From Paludibacteraceae bacterium (GTDB lineage Bacteria > Bacteroidota > Bacteroidia > Bacteroidales > Paludibacteraceae): a stretch of DNA of 64,000 bases. Numbering within the stretch: the first letter of the stretch is position 1; every line of letters begins with the position of its first letter. The stretch is taken from assembly GCA_024693065.1 (NCBI GenBank), contig JAILLP010000036.1:1-64000 (forward strand), read 5' to 3'. The translations under genes and the position numbers were made by a program. Shown piece by piece: positions 43,124 to 52,268 of this stretch. The notes beneath the pieces are model-generated. The model worked only from the letters and a program-made list of their open reading frames with translations, ran no database searches and was not told the origin of the DNA.

Positions 43124-43170
43124 TGTTATACAAGAGTAATATATGTGTTATACATAATATTGCAAATATA
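43124..43170 (-). promoter_or_regulatory. Promoter and operator of the toxin-antitoxin operon
   Basis: Minus-strand -7 TATATTTG (43163-43170) is followed downstream by two direct repeats TGTTATACA (plus-strand spelling) at 43124-43132 and 43146-43154. The 22-base period, about two helical turns, fits binding of a ribbon-helix-helix antitoxin on one face of the DNA. Confidence 0.55.
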
Positions 43171-43321
43171 TAACATATTCATATTTTCATCAAGCACAAT
43201 TGATTATTTTTTGATTGATGGAACGGGCAAACACTTCCCTACTCTTGCACACTTAAATAATGCGCCATGTTTGGGTCAACCCTTACGGACAGAGCCCATA
43301 AATCATTGAAATTGAATGATA

Positions 43322-43975
43322 TTACAAATTAATATGGAAGGACAAAAACAGGTGAACCCCCATATCCATACTCCGCAGTTTGCGTTTCTCCGTGCTCTTG
43401 GATTGGCTGTCATAGACATCCATCTCCCGGACATACTCCATCAGCGGGAAGCAGAATCCGACGCCTACCCTTCTGATGCGCACACCCAACTCGGGATTGA
43501 GGTAGAGACCCTTCAGTTTGTCTTGCCGCTCGAAATCCCTATGGAACCATTTGCCATCCGCTCGCTGATATAATTCGTAACCTTCACTATCGTGGTCTTT
43601 GAGACAAATGCCGGCGCCCACCTTCAATCCGACATACGGAGAGACCTTGCGGTCGGAAAGGCTTAACCTTGCTTCCGCATAAATAGGCAAAGAGAGATGG
43701 GTGTAATCCAAATCGTTAAGCCGTTGCCTCAGTTCTATTCCTCCACCGTAATAGAGGTGTTCATTGCGTTGGAACCCGAAACCAAGCGCAAGTGTGTGGG
43801 AGAAGGTAATGTCTCTATCTTCATATACCCAATTCTCGTACAAGGTGGGGCCCAATGTGGCACGATCTATCTTCAGTTTGAATCCATTAGGGAAATATGC
43901 GTTCTCGCCTGGCTCTTCGGCAAAGAGATTCATTGCGGAAAAAGCGGATAGGAATATAATCAACAGTTTTCTCAT
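43322..43975 (-). CDS. Outer-membrane beta-barrel-like protein, unknown function
   Basis: A 217-residue secreted protein: signal MRKLLIIFLSAFSAMNLFAEE. It has eight or so amphipathic strands ('GPTLYENWVYEDRDITFSHTLALGFGFQRNEHLYYGGGIELRQRL', 'KVSPYVGLKVGAGICLKD', 'VGVGFCFPLMEY', 'GVHLFLSFHINL') and resembles small OmpA/OmpX-type barrels. It ends with hydrophobic residues as barrels do. It starts 22 bases after the Cys-motif membrane protein gene and probably shares its transcript. Confidence 0.65.
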   Translation of the reverse strand: MRKLLIIFLSAFSAMNLFAEEPGENAYFPNGFKLKIDRATLGPTLYENWVYEDRDITFSHTLALGFGFQRNEHLYYGGGIELRQRLNDLDYTHLSLPIYAEARLSLSDRKVSPYVGLKVGAGICLKDHDSEGYELYQRADGKWFHRDFERQDKLKGLYLNPELGVRIRRVGVGFCFPLMEYVREMDVYDSQSKSTEKRKLRSMDMGVHLFLSFHINL

Positions 43976-43997
43976 CGTCTTAATTCAACCCATTTGA

Positions 43998-44609
43998 TTA
44001 ATATGCATATTTAAACACTATTTCCCCGTTTTCAGGATAATAATATATTCGGAAAAACCAATCTTCCTGCAAAGTGTTCAGTTCCTCCTGCTGAATACTC
44101 ATCAACAAAGCGGTGATTTCCGACTGGTATGGAGAGTCCTCTTGTCGATCAAAAAACTGGATGGACGTGACTTCTCCTGTCTCAGTTACATTAAAACCGA
44201 AACAATGCCAATGCGACGAGGAGTCCTGTTCAGCAACAGAAATATTGCTTTGATTGAGCCTATCCAATATATTCTGGTAAAGAGTGCTCCTTTCCGCTCT
44301 TTCATGCAGGTTATCCTCTCCGAACGGGTAATAGGGCATATCTCCATCCGCATATTCGTCGCAGGACGCAAGCAAGCCACTACTAGCTACGCCCGCAAGA
44401 GCTAGTCCGGCAAGGGTGATGACTTTGCCCAAGTTCCGTCTCTTGTCGAGTTCCTGCTCCAGATAGCGCACCTCCGCCTCACACTTCGGGCAGGTACCTT
44501 TGCACTCTCCCTTGAAGGTGCACTCGCTCGTCACAAGTGCGATGTCGTTCTCCAAGGCTATTTTCTTTCTGATCTCACGCAAGTACTTGCATTTCTCTTT
44601 TCCAAACAT
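43998..44609 (-). CDS. Membrane protein with N-terminal Cys motif, Bacteroidales type
   Basis: A 203-residue protein. The first ~55 residues, 'KCKYLREIRKKIALENDIALVTSECTFKGECKGTCPKCEAEVRYLEQEL', carry four or more Cys (C..C-x3-C-x2-C) in a form that recurs in gut Bacteroidales small proteins and may bind zinc. A helix 'VITLAGLALAGVASSGLLASC' follows, then a ~110-residue domain ending 'EEDWFFRIYYYPENGEIVFKYAY'. The Cys domain is probably cytoplasmic and the rest beyond the membrane. Function unknown; it precedes the barrel-like gene. Confidence 0.65.
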   Translation of the reverse strand: MFGKEKCKYLREIRKKIALENDIALVTSECTFKGECKGTCPKCEAEVRYLEQELDKRRNLGKVITLAGLALAGVASSGLLASCDEYADGDMPYYPFGEDNLHERAERSTLYQNILDRLNQSNISVAEQDSSSHWHCFGFNVTETGEVTSIQFFDRQEDSPYQSEITALLMSIQQEELNTLQEDWFFRIYYYPENGEIVFKYAY

Positions 44610-44712
44610 AATTCAGACGAAATAATGATTCATATAAAATAAAAACGCTCAACAATTTCATCAACCGTCCGCCACAGTCATTGAACCATGACGGACGGGG
44701 TTTAATCCTTTA

Positions 44713-45177
44713 TCACTCGCCTTTGTACGGATGCGCTTTGGCGTACTCGTAGTCTTCTTCGGTGATGACGTAACGAAATTCATAATAATAGTCAGGGTAT
44801 TCTGAAATCACATCCAACTTGTAATTTCTATCAAGTGCTATCATCTCATGATTCTTGTTTGACAAGCAATCATATTTGACAGAGTCATCGAATAACAAAT
44901 ACACCTGCTTGTCACTAAACAAATCATACATGGTTGAATAGGATCCTTCCCCATTCGTGTGATAAATAACACTGTCTCCGCTGACAATTTCTTCGCACAT
45001 CAACGCTGTTGAATTATGGATTGGAAATGATTCAATCACACACTTGTGTTTTGTCCCATTAACAATAGTGTAATTAACAATTCCCGTTTCATATCCACCA
45101 TCCACATCTTCGTCTCCACATGCAATCATTCCAAACAAAGGAACAATTCCAATTGCTAGTTTAATTAATCTGTCCAT
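44713..45177 (-). CDS. Small lipoprotein, paralogue of its neighbour
   Basis: A 154-residue lipoprotein (MDRLIKLAIGIVPLFGMIAC, lipobox Cys 20). The body is a beta domain with 'IVNYTIVNGTKHKCVIESF' and ends 'YYYEFRYVITEEDYEYAKAHPYKGE'. This C-terminus is nearly the same as that of the lipoprotein encoded at 45195 ('YYKMRYVIDEDFYEYAKAHPYRGE'). They are tandem duplicates, 17 bases apart, downstream of a metalloprotease-like lipoprotein; all three are co-oriented. Function unknown. Confidence 0.7.
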   Translation of the reverse strand: MDRLIKLAIGIVPLFGMIACGDEDVDGGYETGIVNYTIVNGTKHKCVIESFPIHNSTALMCEEIVSGDSVIYHTNGEGSYSTMYDLFSDKQVYLLFDDSVKYDCLSNKNHEMIALDRNYKLDVISEYPDYYYEFRYVITEEDYEYAKAHPYKGE

Positions 45178-45194
45178 TTTTCTTTATATGAACC

Positions 45195-45635
45195 TCACTC
45201 GCCTCTGTACGGATGCGCCTTGGCGTACTCGTAGAAGTCCTCGTCTATCACATAGCGCATCTTGTAATAGTTGTCTCCGACTTCAATGGTGTCGTAGGAA
45301 GAAGGGGCTTCTAAATTATAATGCCAATCAACCGTATTTCCCTGATACTTAATAGTATCATCAATAACCAAGTATATATTTCCAAAAAACGGAGAACCTT
45401 TGGTATTTCTCACAAGACTATCTTTGTAATTTATAGGGAAACTATAATATCTGTCCTTTTCATAATTGTCTTTCATCACAATCAAGACAGAATGGTCTAT
45501 ATCATTTCTAATAATATAGTCGACATCAGGTCTATTATCATCGAAATAATCCACGTCTTTGTTTTTGTCGCAGCCATACAAAAATAGACCTAAAAATAAC
45601 ACAAAAGCGGAAGGACAAATAATCAAATGTTTCAT
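45195..45635 (-). CDS. Small lipoprotein, paralogue of its neighbour
   Basis: A 146-residue lipoprotein from the ATG at 45635: signal MKHLIICPSAFVLFLGLFLYGC with lipobox Cys, then an acidic stretch DKNKDVDYFDDNRPDVDY. The upstream start would overlap the metalloprotease gene and add a second hydrophobic segment, so is rejected. Body and end are like the lipoprotein at 44713. It starts 4 bases after the metalloprotease stop, hence the same operon. Function unknown; it may be a substrate, inhibitor or partner of the protease. Confidence 0.7.
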   Translation of the reverse strand: MKHLIICPSAFVLFLGLFLYGCDKNKDVDYFDDNRPDVDYIIRNDIDHSVLIVMKDNYEKDRYYSFPINYKDSLVRNTKGSPFFGNIYLVIDDTIKYQGNTVDWHYNLEAPSSYDTIEVGDNYYKMRYVIDEDFYEYAKAHPYRGE

Positions 45636-45639
45636 AATA

Positions 45640-47274
45640 CTATTTATAATATTTTTTAAACTGTGTGAAATAACTATCAAGACTTTCATTCCCTATTCGA
45701 CCATGAGTCGCAAAATTTTCAAAATCATCGACACTTTGTATTTCATGTATAGAACGCTGGATTAAATGTATAGAGAATCCCGTGACATTATCGTCAAGAG
45801 GACGATTCTCCTTCGCTTGATTTATATCATCTATCATATCAATCATTAACGGGCTGTATTTTATATTTCTTTTCCATCGCCTACCCTCTTCTTTACTTTT
45901 TGTGTATGGCCAATCCTGACATTCGATAAGACTTAAAAGATCATCATATGCTTTATTCGATGTTCTATCTATCGTTTTATATTCATCCTTCGTCAAAACC
46001 CATTGCCCAGCCAATGCCAATGCTTCCCTGATAATAAGATCTGTTTGCACATAGTTTGTAAAGCCGACGTACAGACAATGGGATGCATGGGTCAACTCAT
46101 GTAGAGTGGTGCTCAAGACTTTGCTGGCTGGCTTATAAACCCCTTCACTTTCTAACCCATATATTTTAATCGACGAAAGAATATCCTTAAAGAACTCAAT
46201 GTTGACATAATAAGTCGTACCATTCGGTGCCTCCTCATCCCAATCGTTATAAAATAATTTTAAATGCTCATTTGGACGTATTAATCCACAAGCATCACCA
46301 TAGTAATATTTATATAAAGCCCGATGGATAGATGCTAAATGCAATCTGGTCATATTGCTTGAATTAATATTCAAGTTCCAACGGGACTTTTGGTCTGGCC
46401 CATTGCTATATGCTTGGGTAAACTTATAACGTATGTCCCATTTCTCGCATTCCCACTCAATACTATACTCCACGCTCGTGCGCTTGCTGCTGAATGTCAC
46501 ATTACCGTTCGCATCCGTGTAGTGGTACGCTTTCAGGAAGGCGAAGTATCGGATGCGCACCTTCACGCCCTGCAGCGGAATGTATTTTTCCATCAGGTCG
46601 TCATACGCCTTGATGGTGGCGGCTGGTGTCCACTTCGAACGCAGGGTGGTCTCACCCACGTTGCCCGTTTGAATCAACGCCTCGTCCACCACGCTCTTCC
46701 AAGACAAACCCGTACCCTTCCCGGAACGGAGCTGTGCATCCCCGACGGAGATGTCCTCCCGCTCTAGGTCCTCGTCCAAGATATAAAGCTCGTCAAGCAC
46801 TTCGTATGTGATGCCAAGCCCCTTCAGATCGTAATCTGCCGGCACCACCGTGTACTGCCACGTGATGGCGTCCGCCGGCAATGACGGATCATGGTAGGAA
46901 TCACCCTCCGTCAATTCATAGTCCAACGGATATGAATCGAAATCCAACGTGGTGTCCGCCACCAAACGCTCGTACTGCGTCGTGTCCGCCGGCAGAAAAC
47001 GCACATACAGATGGGTGGGTTTCAAAATGGTTAAACTCTTCAAACCCGACCGTGCCGACAACGAATCCACGGAACGTTGCATGTTACGCAACAGGAACGG
47101 GCTCTCGACCTTGGCCCCAAGGCGAATCTCACTACTTACGGTCTGTTGTTCACTGACCGGCTCGTTCAACACTTCATCCTTCTCACAGGAAGATAACTGG
47201 AGGGCGAGTAGCAACCCACTCAAACAAAACAACTTGCGCAAACAAGACCTACTACTCTCTTTGATAGAAAACAT
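45640..47274 (-). CDS. Zinc-metalloprotease-like lipoprotein
   Basis: A 544-residue protein with basic start and lipobox (LFCLSGLLLALQLSSCEK). Residues ~60-270 form a beta domain, including 'GVKVRIRYFAFLKAYHYTDANGNVTF' like a carboxypeptidase-regulatory (CarboxypepD) or transthyretin-like fold. The 'VLSTTLHELTHASHCLYVG' block (~400-418) holds an H-E-L-T-H zinc site. A third ligand is not certain. Likely cell surface, perhaps acting on host or own envelope proteins. First gene of an operon with two tandem lipoproteins; a perfect -7 element lies 97 bases upstream. Confidence 0.75.
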   Translation of the reverse strand: MFSIKESSRSCLRKLFCLSGLLLALQLSSCEKDEVLNEPVSEQQTVSSEIRLGAKVESPFLLRNMQRSVDSLSARSGLKSLTILKPTHLYVRFLPADTTQYERLVADTTLDFDSYPLDYELTEGDSYHDPSLPADAITWQYTVVPADYDLKGLGITYEVLDELYILDEDLEREDISVGDAQLRSGKGTGLSWKSVVDEALIQTGNVGETTLRSKWTPAATIKAYDDLMEKYIPLQGVKVRIRYFAFLKAYHYTDANGNVTFSSKRTSVEYSIEWECEKWDIRYKFTQAYSNGPDQKSRWNLNINSSNMTRLHLASIHRALYKYYYGDACGLIRPNEHLKLFYNDWDEEAPNGTTYYVNIEFFKDILSSIKIYGLESEGVYKPASKVLSTTLHELTHASHCLYVGFTNYVQTDLIIREALALAGQWVLTKDEYKTIDRTSNKAYDDLLSLIECQDWPYTKSKEEGRRWKRNIKYSPLMIDMIDDINQAKENRPLDDNVTGFSIHLIQRSIHEIQSVDDFENFATHGRIGNESLDSYFTQFKKYYK

Positions 47275-47732
47275 AATCGTAAAAATTTATTTATTAAACA
47301 TTAGATAACCTTATGCATTTCCATGATGAAATATTTAAAAACAAACAACTCTAATCACACATTCACTCGACAAAGATATGACATATTTTAATTAAAAAAT
47401 AATTTTTACCTATAAATCTTGTAAAATAAATGTAATTTTTACATAACGATAAGATAGTGAAACAGATAGTGCGGAAGATTTTTTGAAATTTAGAATAGAT
47501 AAAAAGATTTACGATTTGACAATTTACGATCTACTATTTTTTGTCCTAGCAGGTATATTGGGTAAATTATTAAATAGTAAATAGCTAAATAGTAAATGGA
47601 CAAATAGTAAATAAAAATTTCCCACTTAACTCATAACATATATGTTTTGAGAAGAGAAAAAAATTTCGCAAATTTGCGTGGATTTTTCCGAAAGGTGTGA
47701 AATTCATATTTTAATCTAAAATAGTAATCATA
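47275..47732. other. Intergenic region with repeat words and promoters
   Basis: Contains the -7 element (minus strand, TATCTTTG at 47371-47378) of the metalloprotease operon. From about 47500 to 47615 variants of the words ATTTACGATTTAC and AAATAGTAAATAGC repeat on the plus strand; the same words appear at 49428-49465 and 63640-63785. The pfp start follows. No gene is seen. Confidence 0.6.
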
Positions 47733-49346
47733 ATGGCAAAAAGTGCATTGCAAATCGCTAGAGCCGCTTACCAACCTAAATTGCCTAAGGCATTCAAAGG
47801 TGGCGTAGCGCTCAAAGAAGGTAAAGCAACTGAGTCTGTTGCGAACCAAGCTGAAATCAAAAAATTGTTCCCTAACACGTATGGAATGCCTATCGTTACG
47901 TTCGAGGCCGCAGCTACAAAGTTGGCTATGGGCGACTTCAACGTGGGTGTAATCCTTTCCGGTGGTCAAGCTCCTGGCGGTCACAACGTGATCTCCGGTT
48001 TGTTCGACGGTATCAAGGCATTGAACCCTAAGGGTAAATTGTATGGCTTCTTGGGTGGTCCTAGCGGTTTGATCGATCACAAATACATCGAGTTGACTGC
48101 TGACATCATCGACGAATACCGTAACACAGGTGGTTTCGACATCATCGGTTCAGGCCGTACCAAGTTGGAGGAGGAGTCTCAGTTCGACAGCGGTATTGAG
48201 ATCTGCAACAAATTGGGCATCAAGGCATTGGTGATCATCGGTGGTGATGACTCCAACACCAACGCTTGCGTCTTGGCTGAGTACTACTTGGCAAAGAAGG
48301 CCGGCATCCAGGTGATCGGTTGCCCTAAGACTATCGACGGTGACTTGAAGAACGACCAAATCGAGACTTCTTTCGGTTTCGATACTGCATGTAAAGTATA
48401 TTCCGAGGTGATCGGTAACATCATGCGTGACGCTAACTCCGCTAAGAAATACTGGCACTTCATCAAGTTGATGGGTCGTTCGGCTTCCCACATCGCTTTG
48501 GAGTGCGGTTTGCAGACTCAACCAAACATCTGCATCATTTCTGAGGAAGTAGAGGCTAAGAAGATGACTTTGGCTCAGATCGTCAACAACATCGCCGACA
48601 CCGTAGCAGCACGTGCCGCTAAGGGTAACAACTTCGGTGTTGTGTTGATCCCTGAGGGTTTGATCGAGTTCATCCCTGAGATGAAGGTCTTGATCAAGGA
48701 GTTGAACGATTTGTTGGCTACCGAATCAGACGTCAAGACTGCTGTTTCCAAGCTTTCAGCCAACAGCAAATCCGTATACGAGAGCCTTCCTGAGGCTATC
48801 GCTAAGCAATTGACTTTGGAGCGTGACCCTCACGGAAACGTTCAGGTTTCTTTGATCGAAACGGAGAAATTGCTCATCGAGATGGTTAAGACCCGTTTGG
48901 CTGCCATGAAGGCTGAGGGCAAGTATGTAGGCAAGTTCTCAGGTCTCGGCCACTTCTTCGGATACGAGGGTCGTTGCGCCGCTCCTTCTAACTTCGACGC
49001 TGACTACTGCTACTCTTTGGGTTACAACGCGGCTAACTTGATCGCTACTGGCAAGTCTGGTTACATGTCATTGATCAAGAACACCACGAAGCCAGCTGAC
49101 CAATGGATCGCTGCCGGTGTGCCTATCACGATGATGATGAACATGGAGCAACGTAACGGTAAGCAAAAACCAGTTATCCGCAAGGCATTGGTTGAATTGG
49201 ACGGCGCTCCGTTCAAGGCTTTGGCCGCTAACCGCGAGAAATGGGCTATCGAGACATCTTACGTTTACCCAGGCCCAATCCAATACTTCGGTCCTTCTGA
49301 GGTATGCGACCAACCAACTAAGACGTTGGCTTTGGAGCAGAAATAA
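47733..49346 (+). CDS. pfp: Diphosphate-fructose-6-phosphate 1-phosphotransferase
   Basis: A 537-residue PPi-dependent phosphofructokinase of the long PFP type. It has '[23 protein letters not shown]', 'FLGGPSGLI', '[18 protein letters not shown]' and '[26 protein letters not shown]'; 'GGDDSN' and the PKTIDGDL Lys are diagnostic for PPi rather than ATP. It runs glycolysis reversibly with pyrophosphate, common in Bacteroidales. Codon use is strongly biased to a few codons (AAC, GGT, TTC), suggesting high expression. A clear terminator follows. The upstream region is AT-rich with the repeat words above. Confidence 0.97.
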   Translation: MAKSALQIARAAYQPKLPKAFKGGVALKEGKATESVANQAEIKKLFPNTYGMPIVTFEAAATKLAMGDFNVGVILSGGQAPGGHNVISGLFDGIKALNPKGKLYGFLGGPSGLIDHKYIELTADIIDEYRNTGGFDIIGSGRTKLEEESQFDSGIEICNKLGIKALVIIGGDDSNTNACVLAEYYLAKKAGIQVIGCPKTIDGDLKNDQIETSFGFDTACKVYSEVIGNIMRDANSAKKYWHFIKLMGRSASHIALECGLQTQPNICIISEEVEAKKMTLAQIVNNIADTVAARAAKGNNFGVVLIPEGLIEFIPEMKVLIKELNDLLATESDVKTAVSKLSANSKSVYESLPEAIAKQLTLERDPHGNVQVSLIETEKLLIEMVKTRLAAMKAEGKYVGKFSGLGHFFGYEGRCAAPSNFDADYCYSLGYNAANLIATGKSGYMSLIKNTTKPADQWIAAGVPITMMMNMEQRNGKQKPVIRKALVELDGAPFKALAANREKWAIETSYVYPGPIQYFGPSEVCDQPTKTLALEQK

Positions 49347-49370
49347 TAGTTCAAATTATTTCATAAAAAA

Positions 49371-49401
49371 AACTTCGGGGCAATCGCTCCGAAGTTTTTT
49401 T
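49371..49401 (+). terminator. Terminator after pfp
   Basis: Stem AACTTCGG / CCGAAGTT with a 10-base loop, followed by T-run, 24 bases after the pfp stop. Confidence 0.9.
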
Positions 49402-49427
49402 GTTATAGGCGTACTATCTAGAATCAC

Positions 49428-49465
49428 CCCAAATAGTAAATCGTAAATAATAAAATAGCAAATGA
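49428..49465. repeat. Degenerate AAATAGTAAAT-type repeat
   Basis: Variants of AAATAGTAAATCGTAAAT and AAATAGCAAATG in tandem, between pfp and the Fic gene. Same word family as 47500-47615 and 63640-63785. Confidence 0.6.
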
Positions 49466-49497
49466 TATAATATCTAACGACACACGAAGCCTGCGTA

Positions 49498-50667
49498 TCA
49501 TTCCTTCGCATCTTCCTTCCACAAACTCTTCCACAGCATGGTTCCCTTGGCGGTCAACAAATAGCTTTGGCGCGGATGACGGGGCTTATCGGGGTAACGC
49601 ATAGAGACGAAGCCTTGGGCGATAGCGGGATTAAGATAAAGCGTCAAAAAATTATCCCTTCCTTTCAACCCTATAGCATCCATTATTTCCCTGATTGACA
49701 TACGATTACATCCAATAGTTTTCACAACCTTAAGGATTTCCTCATTATCTGTTTGGAACATATCCTGTGCTTGTCCTGTGCTTGTCCTGTGCTTGTCCTC
49801 CGAATACTCAGACGCAGGCATTTTCCACTCTTCTGGCGGATTAATAATCATATAACGATTCTTTAACGTATTGTTTTCCCCTAATAACAGGTTACGGAAG
49901 AATCGAACCAAGAATAAAGGCTCATAATTAATGCCTTTTGCCAAATTCCTATAATTGGAACGCACCAATGCATTACGGAAATACCAAGAATGTTGCTCAA
50001 ATAATTCATTATTCACACGGAATCCCTGCGATCGAAGATACTTGATGGTAAAGATGGCTGTAGTGCGAGTATTCCCCTCCCTAAAAGGATGGATTTGCCA
50101 CAATCCAGACACGAACTTGGCAAGATGCTCTACTACTTGATCCTTATCTAATGTGGAATAATCGAACTGACGTTCCTGCTCCAAATCATACTCTATAGCC
50201 ATACGCAAGTCCTGCCAACGACCATAAAGGACAGAATCGCCCCGCAACACCCATTCTTTCTTTGATATATCATAGTCACGGAAACGCCCAGCATGTTTAA
50301 ACACGCCCTCGAAAATGGCCCGATGAACGGCAGCAAACCCTGCGACACTATAGATGAAAGAATCAGACAAAAGCAGTTTTGAGATATTACTCGACACCCT
50401 ATCCGCCTCCTCCATGTCGGCATCCCCTTCGTCATGGGTGGTCTTCGTGATATAATACTGATTGACAAGATGTTTGACCTCATCAATGGTGATCTCCCCC
50501 TCGATGTTCCTGCGGGCCGTCTCCTGCAAGAACTCGGACGTCTTCAGACCGTCCACCGCCTGCAGACCAATGGCCACACGCCACGCCTCGGCGAGCTCCC
50601 GCTTGGCGGGGTCACCCTGACGGATATACTCGTCGAAATTGATATATTGCGGTTTCTCAGCACTCAT
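49498..50667 (-). CDS. Fic family protein with antitoxin-like N-terminus and winged-helix C-terminus
   Basis: A 389-residue protein. Residues ~20-75 ('AKRELAEAWRVAIGLQAVDGLKTSEFLQETARRNIEGEITIDEVKHLV') look like an inhibitory or VbhA-like antitoxin region. The Fic core has the complete 'QIHPFREGNTRTTAIF' motif (His193, Glu197, Asn199, Arg201), so the protein can in principle AMPylate or otherwise nucleotidylate a target. The C-terminus ('CNRMSIREIMDAIGLKGRDNFLTLYLNPAIAQGFVSMRYP') is a winged-helix DNA-binding domain, as in many Bacteroidota Fic proteins. Between them, three perfect 11-bp tandem repeats lie in frame. Copy change would shift the frame and remove the C-terminal domain. Confidence 0.9.
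   Translation of the reverse strand: MSAEKPQYINFDEYIRQGDPAKRELAEAWRVAIGLQAVDGLKTSEFLQETARRNIEGEITIDEVKHLVNQYYITKTTHDEGDADMEEADRVSSNISKLLLSDSFIYSVAGFAAVHRAIFEGVFKHAGRFRDYDISKKEWVLRGDSVLYGRWQDLRMAIEYDLEQERQFDYSTLDKDQVVEHLAKFVSGLWQIHPFREGNTRTTAIFTIKYLRSQGFRVNNELFEQHSWYFRNALVRSNYRNLAKGINYEPLFLVRFFRNLLLGENNTLKNRYMIINPPEEWKMPASEYSEDKHRTSTGQAQDMFQTDNEEILKVVKTIGCNRMSIREIMDAIGLKGRDNFLTLYLNPAIAQGFVSMRYPDKPRHPRQSYLLTAKGTMLWKSLWKEDAKE
49763..49799. repeat. 11-bp tandem repeat inside the Fic gene
   Basis: TCCTGTGCTTG (plus-strand spelling) occurs three times in a row, followed by TCCT. A unit not divisible by three within a coding frame is the layout of slipped-strand phase variation. It falls at about residues 290-302 of the Fic protein. 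Confidence 0.8.
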
Positions 50668-50705
50668 GTCTTAAAGCGAAATCCTACGCACAGGCGAATC
50701 CAACC

Positions 50706-50750
50706 CGAAAAAACTCCTAACTCTTAATCCTTAACTCTTAATTCATAATT
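50706..50750. repeat. Degenerate short tandem repeat (TTAACTCTTAATTC type)
   Basis: Same word family as 37106-37147, in the gap between the Fic gene and the m5C methyltransferase gene. Confidence 0.6.
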
Positions 50751-50774
50751 CGTAACCGACTCTCATCCTCTCCG

Positions 50775-50782
50775 CAAATATA
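50775..50782 (-). promoter_or_regulatory. -7 promoter element upstream of the Fic gene
   Basis: Minus-strand TATATTTG, perfect match, 108 bases before the Fic start. No clear -33. Confidence 0.4.
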
Positions 50783-50872
50783 CAAAAAATTTGCCATTTT
50801 TCCTTCCCCTTCCACATCATAAAAAGTCACCGCCACCCCGCCTTACCATGTGCGATTTTGCGGAAAACATAT

Positions 50873-50880
50873 TATCTTTG
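50873..50880 (+). promoter_or_regulatory. -7 promoter element upstream of the m5C methyltransferase gene
   Basis: TATCTTTG, perfect match, 23 bases before the ATG at 50904. No clear -33 at the usual distance. Confidence 0.5.
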
Positions 50881-50903
50881 CATATGTAGCGTTACTTTAA
50901 GAT

Positions 50904-52268
50904 ATGCAATTACCTACTCAATTCGAAGACTCGATGAAGACTGCCTTGGGCGGCGAATATGACGCTTTCCGCGCGGCCTTGGATCAAGACCCGCAGGTGA
51001 GCATCCGCATCAACACGAGGAAGATTTCCGCCCCGACGAAGGGTGCGGAGGTGCCTTGGTGCGCCACCGGCCAATACCTGGACAAACGTCCCTCCTTCAC
51101 GCTGGACCCGCTGTTGCATGCGGGTTGCTACTACGTACAGGAGGCGAGCTCCATGTTCGTCGAGCAGGTCTACCGCCAATTCATCGATACGGAGGCGCCC
51201 GTCGTGTTGGATCTCTGCGCCGCACCGGGTGGCAAATCGACCCACTTGGCTTCGCTCTTGGATGGCAAGGGGTGGCTGGTCTCCAACGAGGTGATGCGCA
51301 ACCGTGTCAATATCCTGCGGGAAAACATCATCAAATGGGGCGCACCGAACGTGACGGTCACGAACAACGACCCGGCTGACTTCGGCAAGCTCACGGGTCT
51401 CTTCGACCTGATTCTGGTGGATGCGCCTTGCTCGGGCGAGGGCATGTTCCGCAAGGACGAGCAAGCGGTGGAGGAATGGAGCCCCGAGAACGTGCGCTTC
51501 TGCGCCGAGAGGCAACGGAGGATCCTCGCCGACATCTTCCCTGCCCTAGCGGAGGGTGGCATCCTGATCTTCAGCACCTGCACCTACAACGAGGAGGAGG
51601 ATGAGCAGAACGTCCATTGGATCGCGGAGGAGCTGGGCGCGGAGATTCTCCGCATCGAGACCGACCCTTCCTGGAACGTGACGGAGACGGATGCCGGCTA
51701 CCACTTCTACCCACACAAGACCCGTGGCGAAGGCTTCTTCCTCTCTGCCCTGCGCAAGACGGAAGAGGAGCCTGCCTGCAAGCGAAAGAAGAAGAAAGAG
51801 GCCAAGGTCGCCCTACCCCCTTCCGCCAAAGAGCTGACGAACTGGCTGACCGAACCCGTGAAACTGACCGCCCACAACGACGTGGTCTATGCCATACCGG
51901 CAGACCAAGCGGACGTAGTGGATATGCTCTCAGAGCACCTGCGTGTGCTACAGTCGGGCGTCGAGGTGGCTACCGTCAAGGGAAAGGATCTGATCCCTTC
52001 CCAGCACTTGGCGCTCGCCTGGACGTTGCGAAACGAGGTATTCCCGACGGTGGACCTCTCTTGGCAGGAGGCGATCACCTACCTGAGGAAGGAGAACCTC
52101 ACACTGCCGACCGACGTTCCGAAAGGCTATCTCCTGCTCACCTACCGCTCCGTCCCGTTGGGCTGGGTAAAGAACTTAGGCAACCGTTGCAACAACCTAC
52201 ATACGCAGGAGTGGCGCATCCGCATGCAGGTGGACGGACTCGAATTCAATGATTTCTTGGAATTATGA
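50904..52268 (+). CDS. rsmF: 16S rRNA (cytosine-C5)-methyltransferase, RsmF/NOP2 family
   Basis: A 454-residue protein with the NOL1/NOP2/Sun layout: N-terminal RNA-binding part, SAM site 'VLDLCAAPGGKSTHLASLLDGKG' (~108-130), and catalytic Cys pair in 'LILVDAPCSGEGMFRKDEQAVEEW' and 'LIFSTCTYNEEEDEQNV'. A C-terminal RsmF-like extension (~290-454, with a charged Lys/Arg linker and 'GYLLLTYRSVPLGWVKNLGNRCNNLHTQEWRI') is present. It makes m5C in 16S rRNA (C1407 in E. coli). Its stop overlaps the ATG of the MBL hydrolase gene (ATGA). Confidence 0.9.
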   Translation: MQLPTQFEDSMKTALGGEYDAFRAALDQDPQVSIRINTRKISAPTKGAEVPWCATGQYLDKRPSFTLDPLLHAGCYYVQEASSMFVEQVYRQFIDTEAPVVLDLCAAPGGKSTHLASLLDGKGWLVSNEVMRNRVNILRENIIKWGAPNVTVTNNDPADFGKLTGLFDLILVDAPCSGEGMFRKDEQAVEEWSPENVRFCAERQRRILADIFPALAEGGILIFSTCTYNEEEDEQNVHWIAEELGAEILRIETDPSWNVTETDAGYHFYPHKTRGEGFFLSALRKTEEEPACKRKKKKEAKVALPPSAKELTNWLTEPVKLTAHNDVVYAIPADQADVVDMLSEHLRVLQSGVEVATVKGKDLIPSQHLALAWTLRNEVFPTVDLSWQEAITYLRKENLTLPTDVPKGYLLLTYRSVPLGWVKNLGNRCNNLHTQEWRIRMQVDGLEFNDFLEL

